Positions 1 to 12,727 of a stretch of DNA of 64,000 nt are shown here, one piece after another. The position numbers were made by a program, and so were the translations under genes. The notes beneath the pieces were generated by a model. It worked only from the letters and a program-made list of their open reading frames with translations. It did not search any database and was not told where the DNA came from. How positions within the stretch are numbered: the first letter of the stretch is position 1; each line of letters opens with the position of its first letter. The DNA comes from Odiellus spinosus (taxonomy: Eukaryota; Arthropoda; Arachnida; Opiliones; Phalangiidae): contig OY987239.1 of assembly GCA_963920705.1 (NCBI GenBank), positions 3,381,576 through 3,445,575 of the forward strand. Direction: 5' to 3'.

Positions 1-385
1 CAGTCTTAGGTTTAAATTAATTAATAATAAATAATCTAGAAATTCAGTTGTGTTTATTCTTGTAAAATCTATTTCAACTACAATTTGTTTAATCATAGTT
101 AATTTGATTCTATCATCATTACGTTTAATTTAGTCCTATAGCTTGAAAATAATTTAATTTATTGTTTTAATTTTGGTTAGAATAATTTTAATTTAAGATA
201 AACTTCAACTATTATGTATCTGTAAAATAACAGAGGCTCGAAAATTAAGGTAGTGGTATGGCGCATCCGTGCTTGCACGGAGCTTGGGGGTCTCTTCGTA
301 GAATATTCGACTCTTTCGAGAGAGTGAAAATAAAACTAAACATGAAACTGAATGCGTCGCTCTCGGAACTACCTATTTTTAATAC

Positions 386-866
386 GATTTTTTCGTATCA
401 TTTATGTTTAATAAAATAGTATTAGTCTTCTTCTATCATAATATCATATTTAAATTTAATTTTATTTTGTAAATAAATATGATGTAAACGTTCTACCAAC
501 AGGTGACACTAGTTTCATCGTGTAAATAGTGTAGCGACAAAAATAACCTTATAGCAAGAAGTGTGCCACTCCTCTTTCTTATTTTAACCCAAAAATTATA
601 AAATAAATTTTTAACATCGTCTACCTGGTTTCATTAGTTTTCTTTTTTAGCATTGTTATTTTAATACGATTTTTTCGTATCAGTTATGCTTAATAAAATA
701 GTATTAGTCTTCTGCTATCATAATATCATATTTAAATTTCATTTTATTTTGTAAATAAATGTGCTGTAACTTTCTACCAGCAGGTGACATAAGTTTCATC
801 GTGTAGTGTATCGGCAAAAGTAACCTTATAGCAAGAAGTGTGCCACTCCTATTTCTTATTTTATAT
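386..866. repeat. Two ~203-bp direct repeats (386-590, 663-866), mirrored at 21170-21650
   Basis: Both units begin with TACGATTTTTTCGTATCA, itself a short inverted repeat, and end in GTGTGCCACTCC...TTCTTATTTTA. They differ at scattered sites. More diverged relatives sharing the GTCACCT and ATAAAATTAAATTTAAATATGAT stretches occur at 22140-22500, just outside the right arm. Bases 1-385 are otherwise AT-rich with no gene seen. Confidence 0.7.
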
Positions 867-867
867 A

Positions 868-1280
868 TATTTTACCTATAAGGTAAGATTATACTTTGAG
901 TGGGATCAGCTGTAACAGGCGTAATTCACCGCCTATCTACCGGAAACTATTTTATAGTATATATCAGACCTTGACGACTTCCGGAAACCAAAAAAAGTTT
1001 TTTTTGTTTTTTGTTTTTGTTTTTTTTCCAGTTTTTTTACTTGGGTTAGGTTGGGTTGGGTTAGGTTATGTTAGGTTAGGTCCCACCAATGAAATAATGT
1101 AAAAAAAAAATGTAAAAACCTACCAAATAATTATTTATTTTTTATTTTTTTTTTTTTTGGTTTCCGGAAGTCGTCAAGGTCTGACATATACTATAAAAAT
1201 AGTTTCTGGTAGATAGGAGGTGAATTTCGCCTCTTACAGCTGATCCCACTCAAAGTATAATCATACTTATTATAAAATCA
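868..1280. mobile_element. Foldback MITE with TTAGG-like core (copy 1)
   Basis: Inverted arms of about 125 bp (870-1000 and 1155-1275) share AGATTATACTTTGAGTGGG, CAGACCTTGACGACTTCCGG and flanking sequence. The core holds GGGTTAGGTTGGGTTGGG-type tracts. Further copies lie at 2599-3011, 19025-19436 and 20756-21168 within the palindrome. This structure, not a gene, explains the 68-codon open frame. Confidence 0.75.
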
Positions 1281-2598
1281 ATTTTTAACATCGACTACCT
1301 GGTTTCATTAGTTTTCTTAATTACAATTAGGCTTGGGACGAGGAGAGGTAATATTTTGGTTTCCCAACTTGTTTTAATTTCTGTCCCTTCACGGGTTTGA
1401 TATTCTTACCTATATATGCACTTTTTTGAAGTGCGAAGCAAAACAACGTTTTTGTATATATTTAATTAGACACAAGTTTTTTATTCAACTTCATACATCA
1501 ACGTTATCATTTTTTCCGTCTTTCTTTCCAATGTTATCAAAGCTACTGTTATTCAGTCTTAGTATTCAACATAATAAAAGTATAATAAAGTATAATAGAA
1601 CACCCTTGTAAATCTAACACATTTCTCTCTTTCTAATGCAAAATCCCAATACGACGCCGTCTTTCACGGTGTTTCAACCTTATCTAAAGCTTTTGTTATC
1701 TCAGTCTCAGTATTCATCCGAAATGTATAGAAAAATATAGAGTACCCCAATGAACCTAACATATTGATCTCTCTCGAATGCAAACTCTCAATGAAACGGC
1801 TCGTGGTCGGGAGACGAAGGAGACGAAGATTCCTGTTATCAAGTCGAAAAAGTTTACCACCTCATAAGGGTAATCTCCATAGACGTTTCTGATGAAATTG
1901 TGAGAGACCTATAAATAAACCAGGCCGGCAACGGCCCGGTTTTAATATATATATATATATCATTTATGCCTTATATGTTCGTCTACAAAGTCCAATGCCA
2001 ACTGAAAAAAAGTAAAAAAAAAAAAAAAAATCAAATCAATTTTAGTAAAACGTCATTCAGAACGTTTACGTAAACACGTTATATTTGATTTTATTAAAGG
2101 AGAAAGGTTTAGAGAGGTGTGGCTTTCTACGTTATAGATCTTTAAGTCGATAGACAAGCACGCTTTTTGGTACTGTAAAGGCGCGTTCAGACTATCCAAA
2201 TTTTGCCGACAACATTTTTACACAGAGACGCAAAAATTTGCTCAACTTTTAATGCAATGAATACTATTTGTTTTGGTTTATAGCCAGTAGCGCAGTTTCC
2301 CAAAAGCGCAGTTCATATGGGGCAGTTCCCCAAATCATTTCTCAACCAGAGACTTCCACGAAATATTCGTATACTTGCATATAATATCTTGAACATAAGA
2401 CAAAATCTTTCACTGTTAATTTTAAGTTAATTTTAAATCTCTTTTTAAAAAAGTTTGGTACATAATGTCGAAAATCATAATCTCTAATGACAGATTAAAT
2501 AACAATACCTTACCTAAACTAGCCTAACCTACCCTACCGTAACCAAAAACTGAACCCGCAATTGTAAGAAAATGCATTTTTACGAAAACACCCCTTTG

Positions 2599-3011
2599 GA
2601 TTTTACCTATAAGGTAAGATTATACTTTGAGTGGGATCAGCTGTAACAGGCGTAATTCACCGCCTATCTACCGGAAACTATTTTATAGTATATATCAGAC
2701 CTTGACGACTTCCGGAAACCAAAAAAAGTTTTTTTTGTTTTTTGTTTTTGTTTTTTTTCCAGTTTTTTTACTTGGGTTAGGTTGGGTTGGGTTAGGTTAT
2801 GTTAGGTTAGGTCCCACCAATGAAATAATGTAAAAAAAAAATGTAAAAACCTACCAAATAATTATTTATTTTTTATTTTTTTTTTTTTTGGTTTCCGGAA
2901 GTCGTCAAGGTCTGACATATACTATAAAAATAGTTTCTGGTAGATAGGAGGTGAATTTCGCCTCTTACAGCTGATCCCACTCAAAGTATAATCATACTTA
3001 TTATAAAATCA
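2599..3011. mobile_element. Foldback MITE with TTAGG-like core (copy 2)
   Basis: Same element as at 868-1280, carried in the second 1731-bp unit. The arms are inverted and the core holds GGTTAGGTT-type tracts. Confidence 0.7.
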
Positions 3012-4324
3012 ATTTTTAACATCGACTACCTGGTTTCATTAGTTTTCTTAATTACAATTAGGCTTGGGACGAGGAGAGGTAATATTTTGGTTTCCCAACT
3101 TGTTTTAATTTCTGTCCCTTCACGGGTTTGATATTCTTACCTATATATGCACTTTTTTGAAGTGCGAAGCAAAACAACGTTTTTGTATATATTTAATTAG
3201 ACACAAGTTTTTTATTCAACTTCATACATCAACGTTATCATTTTTTCCGTCTTTCTTTCCAATGTTATCAAAGCTACTGTTATTCAGTCTTAGTATTCAA
3301 CATAATAAAAGTATAATAAAGTATAATAGAACACCCTTGTAAATCTAACACATTTCTCTCTTTCTAATGCAAAATCCCAATACGACGCCGTCTTTCACGG
3401 TGTTTCAACCTTATCTAAAGCTTTTGTTATCTCAGTCTCAGTATTCATCCGAAATGTATAGAAAAATATAGAGTACCCCAATGAACCTAACATATTGATC
3501 TCTCTCGAATGCAAACTCTCAATGAAACGGCTCGTGGTCGGGAGACGAAGGAGACGAAGATTCCTGTTATCAAGTCGAAAAAGTTTACCACCTCATAAGG
3601 GTAATCTCCATAGACGTTTCTGATGAAATTGTGAGAGACCTATAAATAAACCAGGCCGGCAACGGCCCGGTTTTAATATATATATATATATCATTTATGG
3701 CTTATATGTTCGTCTACAAAGTCCAATGCCAACTGAAAAAAAGTAAAAAAAAAAAAAAAATCAAATCAATTTTAGTAAAACGTCATTCAGAACGTTTACG
3801 TAAACACGTTATATTTGATTTTATTAAAGGAGAAAGGTTTAGAGAGGTGTGGCTTTCTACGTTATAGATCTTTAAGTCGATAGACAAGCACGCTTTTTGG
3901 TACTGTAAAGGCGCGTTCAGACTATCCAAATTTTGCCGACAACATTTTTACACAGAGACGCAAAAATTTGCTCAACTTTTAATGCAATGAATACTATTTG
4001 TTTTGGTTTATAGCCAGTAGCGCAGTTTCCCAAAAGCGCAGTTCATATGGGGCAGTTCCCCAAATCATTTCTCAACCAGAGACTTCCACGAAATATTCGT
4101 ATACTTGCATATAATATCTTGAACATAAGACAAAATCTTTCACTGTTAATTTTAAGTTAATTTTAAATCTCTTTTTAAAAAAGTTTGGTACATAATGTCG
4201 AAAATCATAATCTCTAATGACAGATTAAATAACCATACCTTACCTAAACTAGCCTAACCTACCCTACCGTAACCAAAAACTGAACCCGCAATTGTAAGAA
4301 AATGCATTTTTACGAAAACACCCC

Positions 4325-4466
4325 TTTGGAAGTGCGCAAATGAGAGCTGCTCTTTTGGCAACCGCGCTTTTGGGAAACTGCTCTTTTGGCAAAACTGCGC
4401 TTTTGAGAAACCGCTCTTATGGGAGTGCGCAAACGGAAACTGCTCTTTTGACAACTGCGCTTATGG
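4325..4466. repeat. ~19-bp imperfect tandem repeat, GCGCTTTTGGGAAACTGC type
   Basis: About seven imperfect units alternate CTGCTCTTTTGGCAAC and CTGCGCTTTTGGGAAAC. The mirror lies at 17567-17706. Related sequence occurs at ~2290-2330 and ~4020-4060, where GCGCAGTTTCCCAAAAGCGC forms an inverted pair. Confidence 0.6.
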
Positions 4467-4805
4467 CTACATACTGTGTTTTCTAGTTATAAATCTTAAC
4501 TATAGGGTGCAATACCAAATTAATAAAGGACTAAGGGTTCGAAATAGAACTGAACTTTACATTTCAATGTTATCATCATAATAAATTCGTAAATTTTTTT
4601 CACTAGTGGATTAGGCCTATTTTAACAATAAGGAATCGATCCCCCTTTAAGTATAATTATAAATGAACAAATCGATACGTAAGATATTAAAATTTAGCTT
4701 TCCAGCTAAATCGTTCAATTTCCATTTTTTGGTTTCGAAATACCGCCCTGTAGTCAGTTTAATAGATTTTTCAAACTAACCAATTAACTGAGTTAAAGCT
4801 AATTA

Positions 4806-5302
4806 TACAAAAAAGAGGTTGCTTCGCACCCTTAAAAAAACTCTTTATCTAACTCGAATCAAACCCGTGAAGGGACAAAAATTATTTGTTAGAGAAAGAG
4901 CAATTTCATATCTTTAAAATTATAGTTAGTAGATTTAGTCTACTACTTCAAAGATTTTATTATTATTATATATTTTCCAAAAAACGGATAAAGACGACCT
5001 AGTTAACCTTCCTCTCTCATTGATGTTAATTTTAAATTCTATCAGTATTACTAATAAAATTAGCAAAAGATGGAGTTCCTTTAATGCATATATATTTATC
5101 ATTAGTCCTAGGTCGTCTTTATCCGTTTTTTGGAAAATATATAATAATAATAAAATCTTTGAAGTAGTAGACTAAATCTACTATAATTTTAAAGATATGA
5201 AATTGCTCTTTCTCTAACAAATAATTTTTGTCCCTTCACGGGTTTGATTCGAGTTAGATAAAGAGTTTTTTTAAGGGTGCGAAGCAACCTCTTTTTTGTA
5301 TA
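4806..5302. mobile_element. Foldback element FB1, TA-flanked (copy a)
   Basis: Arms of about 200 bp (4806-5005 and 5105-5302) are near-exact inverted copies starting TACAAAAAAGAGGTTGCTTC, with a ~100-bp core. TA dinucleotides flank both ends, consistent with TA target duplication as in Tc1/mariner-type MITEs. The mirror is at 16731-17225 and an independent copy at 47146-47645. Confidence 0.8.
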
Positions 5303-5342
5303 ATGTCTTTTCCAATGGACCCGCGGCGCTTGATAACTGAAA

Positions 5343-5343
<1 letters not shown>

Positions 5344-5379
<36 letters not shown>

Positions 5380-5380
5380 T
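5344..5380. repeat. (GTC)n microsatellite, ~12 units
   Basis: Uninterrupted CGT/GTC triplets, mirrored as (GAC)n at 16651-16687. They create a spurious poly-Thr open frame. Confidence 0.9.
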
Positions 5381-5514
5381 TCCCTCTTCCCACCGTCCAC
5401 TGAATTCGAATTAATACAGACAAAGGTACTTTTGAAAAAATTTGATAAGACTTCGTTCGGGTACAAGAGTATCTCTAGTTAAACACAGATTTCAATAATG
5501 AAATGTTGATTAAG

Positions 5515-5890
5515 TATACGAAGTAATAGAAAGTAAGGTGCCTGAATGGGTTACAAAAGGGTGAGATCTTAAGCTTAGCCGAGCTTTACTAATTGCTTCA
5601 AAATGATAAACAAAAATTTTATTTCTTAAACAGTAGAATGATAAGGAATATCCATCGATTTCGAGTTAATAGAAAGAAAGGTGCCTAAATGGGTTACAAA
5701 AGGGTGAAATCATAAGCTTAGCCGAGCTTTATTAATTGCTTCAAAATGGTAAACAAAATTTTATTTCTTAAACAGTAGAATGATAATGAATATCCATCGA
5801 ATTCGAGTTAATAGAGAGACAGATGCCTGTATGGGTGACGAAAAGGGTAAAACATATAACTAGCCGAGCTTTATTAATTGGCTTTAAATT
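5515..5890. repeat. Three ~130-bp tandem repeats
   Basis: Units share GTGCCTGAATGGGTTACAAA, AGCCGAGCTTTATTAATTGC and AACAGTAGAATGATAA. The mirror is at 16141-16516, and a diverged unit is found at 49520-49760 outside the palindrome. No coding potential is seen. Confidence 0.75.
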
Positions 5891-5899
5891 GATAAACAA

Positions 5900-8800
5900 C
5901 AAGTTGGGAAACCAAAATATTACCTCCCCGACAACCACGTGATGTTAACGAACCTAAACTTACCTAAAATATTAAAATTTATGGCATTTGTGGAAGACGA
6001 AGATTGAAAGCAAAAAGAATTAATATCTCAATTAAACACTAAATATATTAAACCAATAATTCAGATCAAAAATATACTTCTTATCAAGATAAATTTGAAT
6101 GTAAAAGAATCAAACTTAATTAAAAATAAAATTTTGAGAACCAGAGTCGGAAAAAAAATTTGCTGAATAATGAATTAATTTTACTATAAATGCGTATCGA
6201 GTAAAATAAGCAAGGTCAAGGTTCTTCTTTTAAAACCATATAATAATTTTGAAGGCTCTAGAGTATTTGCAGACCAAATAACGCCAATAGGCAAAATATT
6301 ATATCACATTGAACCTATATGCATTTCTTCAGTATACCAACACAACCCTAAATAATTCTCTACTTAAAACCAAACCTAACTAGAGAAAAAAAGGAAAATA
6401 AATAAGATATAACCACATAGATTTCAAGATAAATAATCCAGTCCATAATTCAGTATTAAAACAAAAAAATCAGAATTAAGACAACTGAAATTAACAATCT
6501 TTGGTAATATGTAAAATAGCCCTTTCACGAACAATTTAAGTAAAGCAAATTATCAAATAAACGCCAAATAAGTCAATTAATTAAAATGACAAGTTGGGAA
6601 ACCAAAATATTACCTCCCCGACAACCACGTGATGTTAACTAACCTAACCTTACCTAAAATATTAAAATTTATGGCATTTGTGGAAGACGAAGATTGAAAG
6701 CAAAAAGAAATAATATCTCAATTAAACACCAAATATATTAAACCAATAATTCAGATCAGAAATATACTTCTTATCAAGATAAATTTGAATGCAAAAGAAT
6801 CAAACTTAATTCAAAATAAAATTTTGAGAACCAGAGTCGGAAAAAAAATTTGCTGAATAATGAATTAATTTTAATATAAATGCGTATCGAGTAAAATAAG
6901 CAAGGTCAAGGTTCTTCTTTTAAAACCATATAATAATTTTGAAGGCTCTAGAGTATTTGCAGACCAAGTAACGAAAATAGGCAAAATATTATATCACATT
7001 GAACCTATATGCATTTCTTCAGTATACCAACAAAACCCTAAATAATTCTCTACTTAAAACCAAACCTAACTAGAGAAAAAAAGGAAAATAAATAAGATAT
7101 AACCACATAGATTTCAAGATAAATAATCCAGTCCATAATTCAGTATTAAAACAAAAAAATCAGAATTAAGACAACTGAAATTAGCAATCTTTGGTAATAT
7201 GTAAAATAGCCCTCACACGAACAATTTAAGTAAAGCAAATTATCAAATAAACGCCAAATAAGTCAATTAATTAAAATGAAAAATATTAATCTTACCACTA
7301 ACAAATAGCGGGCAGAAAACACAGACATCAAGATAACATTAGCAAAATAAATTTTCAACACCGGTAATCCTGAGAACTAGATTCTACAAAATCTTCCTGA
7401 ATAATAAATTTATTTTAATCTAAAAAATATAAAATCTTAAAAAAAATATCTATACAAATAACATATTGATAAACCAATTAAAATTAGATGCGAAAAACAT
7501 TTAATCTCGATATGAGATTAAATACACAAGGTCAAGGTTCTTCTTTTAAAACCATATCAGAATTTTGACGGTTGTAGAGTATTTGTAGACCAAGTAACGT
7601 AAAAGGCAAAATGTTATATCAAATTGAACCTATACATGGCTTTAGTGTACAACACAAGTTGTGAAACAAACGTTATTTTACGTGACTACACACTAGCTAA
7701 AATGTCACCGAAAATAAACGACAGTAGGCATTAACAAGTTTGTGGCAGGTTATTCAACATGTAGACCTCAATTATCATGTCTCCTATCCTACGTGGTATT
7801 AGTTGGTTTGTTATTCAATGGCGAATTATTAAAGATTGGGTTTAAAGCACATTCCAGTCACGGAACTCAAGTACATGAAAATCAAAGTAGGTAATGGAGA
7901 AGTTTAAGTTAGATATACGGGTACATTCGCTCCAAAAGTCAAGTGCAAATCACCCATAAGACCTTACATTATATGAGGCTTTTACGCAGGCCTTAAGGTT
8001 ATGTACAAGTACGAAGCCCAAACACACGTGTATTAGCTCTCCTCGACACCGAGGTAAAGGAGGTATCACTAAACGGAGAGAAATGCCAGTCGAAGCAGCT
8101 AAGAGCCGCTGTCGAATTACCATCACACTAGTGAATTGGTACGGCGAGCGAAAAGGTAACCAGCTCTTCGATCCCAGCTTTTTCTCTGACGGCAGAAATA
8201 GTATTTCACGCTTTTATATATGCGATAAACAAAATAAAAAAAAAACACCTACACATTTTAATAACTGAGGCTAAGCTAAAAAATTAAATCAATCAATTAA
8301 AATAGATAAAAAACAATACTACTTCCATATGCGTAGAAGTTGAACTGTATTAGTTTTCCAATCCACCCTGAGTTTGCAGCAAGCCTAAGCCTACAATACC
8401 TTTATACCTATGTTTTTGGACTAAATGGTACATGGAAAATAGCTTAACGCGTGCTGCCAACTCGAGCTGGTATTGAACACACAAATTTCACAAAATTCTT
8501 AGAGAATATAATAACATTTAATTTTAATTTAATTTTCAGCGAAATTATTAATTAGACTAAGTTAAGTAATTTAAGAAATTTTAATTATAGTTTAAATGAA
8601 CATTTCGTTTCAACTCACTGAAAGATACCACGCCATAAGGCTACAACGCGCTAGTGTAAAAAAAGTGGTATATAAGGCGATCGAAAAACATTATTAGTTA
8701 TCTGTAACTTAAAGCTGTGAAGAAAGGGGAACCCACCCCCTGTTCAATGTCTGGAGGTAGTTATTACACCAGGCGCTCAGTGTAGCTACGAACGAAAATC

Positions 8801-9303
8801 TGACCCGTAGAGGGGGCGAGTTGATGATTGATGTGGACCATATTAGTGAGGGACGCCTCGCTAATATGGCCCGCTGAGATCGGAAACTGGAGGTTGAACC
8901 TTGGTGCGTTAGGATGGTCGGAGGTGATTATAACAGTGGGAGACGTCCCATTGTGTATAATCGCCTTCAACTGCCCAGCATCGAGGTTTGATGTGGATGG
9001 TGGAAGGCGATAATATGCAATGGGAGACGTCCACGGTTGCATAAAATCGCACGACACCTGAAGCTTATCCATGTGGCAGCCTGATTATAGGAATTCCCGT
9101 TGAACGGAATTGAACGATAAGATGGCATGTTTACGTCTTGAGTCGCAAGATTTTTGCTCTACGTGCTAGGTCACGTGATATCCGGTTACACCGGAAATAG
9201 TGTACATAGGATATCCGCTTACACCGGAAGTGACAGACACACACACAGACACACAGACACGACGAACGTAAAACCTCCCCGTGAACAAGTTCACTCGGGG
9301 AGG
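5900..9303 (-). mobile_element. E1 element, copy a (left arm), with duplicated 3' end
   Basis: E1 is a repeated non-coding element beginning (minus strand) TA|CCTCCCCG with a hairpin (GTGAAC/GTTCAC) and ending CGGGGAGG|TA followed by ATATTTTGGTTTCCCAACTTG. TA on both sides suggests TA target duplication. It contains a (TG/CTGTG)n tract, CCGGATATCACGTGA, a hairpin-rich block, a TATATAAAAG box and long AT-rich sequence. In this copy the last ~691 bp is tandemly duplicated (5900-6590, 6591-7280). The open frame at 8764-9072 recurs in other copies but breaks in diverged ones, so it is not annotated as a gene. Confidence 0.75.
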
Positions 9304-9305
9304 TA

Positions 9306-9880
9306 AAAATTGATTTTATTAAACAGTTGATAAGCTTTTTTTAATGGCATTTTTTATCGTTAACGGAAAATTGCATTTATTGGGTTCTTTTACTAGGGTA
9401 GCCCTCTTCAGCCGTCTAATTTTGACTATTATGTCATATCATGAGTATCCCATTATATTCACCCTAATTCACCGTAATTAAAAAGTTGGCATGATTTTCT
9501 TATCATTTGATTTTTTAACTTTAATAATACATCTCTTCTCGGCCTATATAATCGAGATTTGCAGATTCAGTACTCACAGATGCACCGTACAAATGGGTGG
9601 TTTACGTTAGCGTTTAAAATTGTGGTGAACCCTCTCGTTTGTGCTATAGTGACGTCTTTGATTGTTTAGGCAATCGTTTCTCACCTATGTTTCGGTGATA
9701 AGAGACCTATTTCTCACGATCTTTTGGGTATAGTACTCGAATAAAGCGAGGCGACTGAATGTAAATCGCATTACCTAGAAATGTGGCCAATTTAATATAT
9801 TAAGTCACTGTAGAAACATATCACAATGAGAGTACTAGGGATTAAATATCACTTGAGTTGGACTTCATATCCTGCCAAGT
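9306..9880. other. Intergenic, no gene recognised
   Basis: Unique-looking AT-rich sequence between E1 and the SWIM foldback element. Part of it (~9315-9450) recurs at 49800-49940, so it belongs to a low-copy repeat. No credible reading frame was found. Confidence 0.5.
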
Positions 9881-10508
9881 GCTCGATTACACATGAAAGA
9901 ACAACTCAAACTGCCCATAGGAATTTGGGTAACGTAATGTTAAAATTTTTTATTTCGCCACTGGTTAAATTTTATTGTGATAGTAAACTAGGGTTGTGTC
10001 CTCACCTTTCTACCACAAAAATAATCATTTAACCATTATAGTCTGCGAATACAAATCAATTGACATTTAGCTCGATAATGTTAAAGATAGGCCACATCGT
10101 TGGATTCGACAATGGAGTAGACTGTCTTCCCCCACGTGAAATCAGTTGAAATTTTGAATATTAGTAGACACACGATAGATAAAGATTCTGGGAAAATATT
10201 GTTTTGTAACTGCCATGGGATTTTTCTCAGTATCGATTTATATTACCCAGAATTTTGACATAATTTGAGGTGCGGAAGCCCAATATGCCTGTAAAAGTGT
10301 TCAACCTGCTGAAAAACAAATTTTTGCAGCAAAGCAAATTCAAGGAGCGAGGCACAGACTATACAGCTAACTCGTATAGTCTTTGTGTTCTGAAAACACA
10401 AAGAGAAATAACACCGCAAAAGTATACTGTAGTGGTTTTTATTAAGAAACACATTATTAGTAATTCGATGAAAAATAACAATTTTAGTGGCATTATATTT
10501 AAAACTAT

Positions 10509-10799
10509 GTGGAAAAAGACCTAATTCGTGTTCGCGTAGGGAGTCAGTTCTCAGCCTCAGCCACGCATCAGGCTTTGATTCGATACATTCCTAATGGTAT
10601 CGGGATTGATCCAGTTATTTCATGGTATTGCAACTGTAAAGGAGGGAACTTGACCATCAGAACTTGTGCTCACGTTAGCAGCCTTATTCGGTGCCTGGGC
10701 TATAAACGACACGAAGATAGGGGTAGCTGGTATCAATATAAATTGCGTGCAGTCTGCGACGATGCCGGTGATTTGGACGATTTACCTAACATTGTTTGA
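10509..10799 (+). pseudogene. SWIM zinc-finger protein fragment (left arm copy)
   Basis: A 96-codon open fragment contains C41-x-C43-x9-C53-x-H55, the CxCxnCxH arrangement of a SWIM zinc finger, followed by LGYKRHE. This pattern is common in proteins of eukaryotic DNA transposons and in MULE-type transposases; which family this comes from cannot be said. The start is not defined by a promoter and no DDE domain is visible nearby, so it is best treated as a captured C-terminal fragment inside a non-autonomous foldback element. An identical copy lies in the right arm, and a diverged copy at 43254-43517 has a stop at the first SWIM cysteine. Confidence 0.6.
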
Positions 10800-10876
10800 A
10801 ATATAATGCCACTAAAATTGTTATTTTTCGTCGAATTACTAATAATGTGTTTCTTAATAAAAACCACTACAGTATA

Positions 10877-11154
10877 TAGTTTTTTTTGAATATTAGTAGA
10901 CACACGATAGATAAAGATTCTGGGAAAATATCGTTTTGTAACTGCCATGGGATTTTTCTCAACAACGATTTAAATTACACAGAATTTTGACATAATTTGA
11001 GGTGCGGAAGCCCAAAATGCCTGTAAAAGTGTTCAACCTGCCGAACAACAAAGTTTTGCAGCAAAGCAAATTCAAGGAGCGAGGCACAGACTATACAGCT
11101 AACTCGTATAGTCTTTGTGTTCTGAAAAAACAAAGAGAAATAACACCGCAAAAG
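10877..11154. other. Spacer at the turn of palindrome 1
   Basis: This 278-nt single-copy stretch lies between the arms. It is itself a forward copy of the terminal repeat (U) of the SWIM foldback element, matching 10160-10440 in the left arm. The left arm runs through SWIM(+) and about 75 nt of an inverted U, breaks off after AGTATA at 10876, then jumps via a T-run into a forward U. The turn-around therefore lies inside a foldback element. Confidence 0.85.
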
Positions 11155-11231
11155 TATACTGTAGTGGTTTTTATTAAGAAACACATTATTAGTAATTCGA
11201 CGAAAAATAACAATTTTAGTGGCATTATATT

Positions 11232-11522
11232 TCAAACAATGTTAGGTAAATCGTCCAAATCACCGGCATCGTCGCAGACTGCACGCAATTTATATTGATA
11301 CCAGCTACCCCTATCTTCGTGTCGTTTATAGCCCAGGCACCGAATAAGGCTGCTAACGTGAGCACAAGTTCTGATGGTCAAGTTCCCTCCTTTACAGTTG
11401 CAATACCATGAAATAACTGGATCAATCCCGATACCATTAGGAATGTATCGAATCAAAGCCTGATGCGTGGCTGAGGCTGAGAACTGACTCCCTACGCGAA
11501 CACGAATTAGGTCTTTTTCCAC
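11232..11522 (-). pseudogene. SWIM zinc-finger protein fragment (right arm copy)
   Basis: Mirror copy of 10509-10799 with an identical predicted sequence: C41, C43, C53 and H55 are all present. It lies between U(+) on its left and U(-) on its right, which is the orientation seen in the independent copy at 43 kb. Confidence 0.6.
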
Positions 11523-12727
11523 ATAGTTTTAAATATAATGCCACTAAAATTGTTATTTTTCATCGAATTACTAATAATGTGTTTCTTAATAAAAACCACT
11601 ACAGTATACTTTTGCGGTGTTATTTCTCTTTGTGTTTTCAGAACACAAAGACTATACGAGTTAGCTGTATAGTCTGTGCCTCGCTCCTTGAATTTGCTTT
11701 GCTGCAAAAATTTGTTTTTCAGCAGGTTGAACACTTTTACAGGCATATTGGGCTTCCGCACCTCAAATTATGTCAAAATTCTGGGTAATATAAATCGATA
11801 CTGAGAAAAATCCCATGGCAGTTACAAAACAATATTTTCCCAGAATCTTTATCTATCGTGTGTCTACTAATATTCAAAATTTCAACTGATTTCACGTGGG
11901 GGAAGACAGTCTACTCCATTGTCGAATCCAACGATGTGGCCTATCTTTAACATTATCGAGCTAAATGTCAATTGATTTGTATTCGCAGACTATAATGGTT
12001 AAATGATTATTTTTGTGGTAGAAAGGTGAGGACACAACCCTAGTTTACTATCACAATAAAATTTAACCAGTGGCGAAATAAAAAATTTTAACATTACGTT
12101 ACCCAAATTCCTATGGGCAGTTTGAGTTGTTCTTTCATGTGTAATCGAGCACTTGGCAGGATATGAAGTCCAACTCAAGTGATATTTAATCCCTAGTACT
12201 CTCATTGTGATATGTTTCTACAGTGACTTAATATATTAAATTGGCCACATTTCTAGGTAATGCGATTTACATTCAATCGCCTCGCTTTATTCGAGTACTA
12301 TACCCAAAAGATCGTGAGAAATAGGTCTCTTATCACCGAAACATAGGTGAGAAACGATTGCCTAAACAATCAAAGACGTCACTATAGCACAAACGAGAGG
12401 GTTCACCACAATTTTAAACGCTAACGTAAACCACCCATTTGTACGGTGCATCTGTGAGTACTGAATCTGCAAATCTCGATTATATAGGCCGAGAAGAGAT
12501 GTATTATTAAAGTTAAAAAATCAAATGATAAGAAAATCATGCCAACTTTTTAATTACGGTGAATTAGGGTGAATATAATGGGATACTCATGATATGACAT
12601 AATAGTCAAAATTAGACGGCTGAAGAGGGCTACCCTAGTAAAAGAACCCAATAAATGCAATTTTCCGTTAACGATAAAAAATGCCATTAAAAAAAGCTTA
12701 TCAACTGTTTAATAAAATCAATTTTTA

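Larger units (their letters stand above)
868..4330. repeat. Tandem 1731-bp duplication (868-2598, 2599-4330)
   Basis: Two consecutive units are almost identical with a constant offset of 1731 bp, for example the same 68-codon frame at 896 and 2627. Each unit starts with a foldback element carrying TTAGG-like tracts, continues through an E1-like right end (GAGAGGTAATATTTTGG at ~1345), a CCCTTCACGGGTTTGA module and a (TA)n run, and ends at AACACCCCTTTGG. The right arm holds the mirror image at 17704-21168. The shared open frames are low-complexity and not convincing genes. Confidence 0.9.
9886..12146. mobile_element. SWIM foldback element straddling the palindrome centre
   Basis: Compared with the copy at 42567-44209, the unit is U(+) - SWIM(-) - U(-) flanked by a sequence containing ATGATTATTTTTGTGGTAG. 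Here the right half (10886-12146) has that full order, while the left arm has U(+), SWIM(+) and a truncated inverted U. The palindrome junction thus cuts through the element's own inverted repeat. Confidence 0.75.

Noticed and set aside
896-1102. 68-codon open frame (four copies in palindrome 1)
   Set aside because: Lies across a foldback MITE and poly-T/TTAGG-like tracts; low complexity, no domain.
5254-5466. Poly-Thr frame
   Set aside because: Created by the (GTC)n microsatellite.
8764-9072. 102-codon frame conserved in several E1 copies as a gene
   Set aside because: Broken by indels in diverged copies at 39.8, 46.0 and 47.8 kb; sequence is better explained as nested hairpins.
10877-11154. 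Palindrome 1 as a simple missed-adapter read artefact
   Set aside because: Not excluded, but a 278-nt unique spacer and substitutions between arms are more than an unprocessed hairpin read alone would give; left as an open question.
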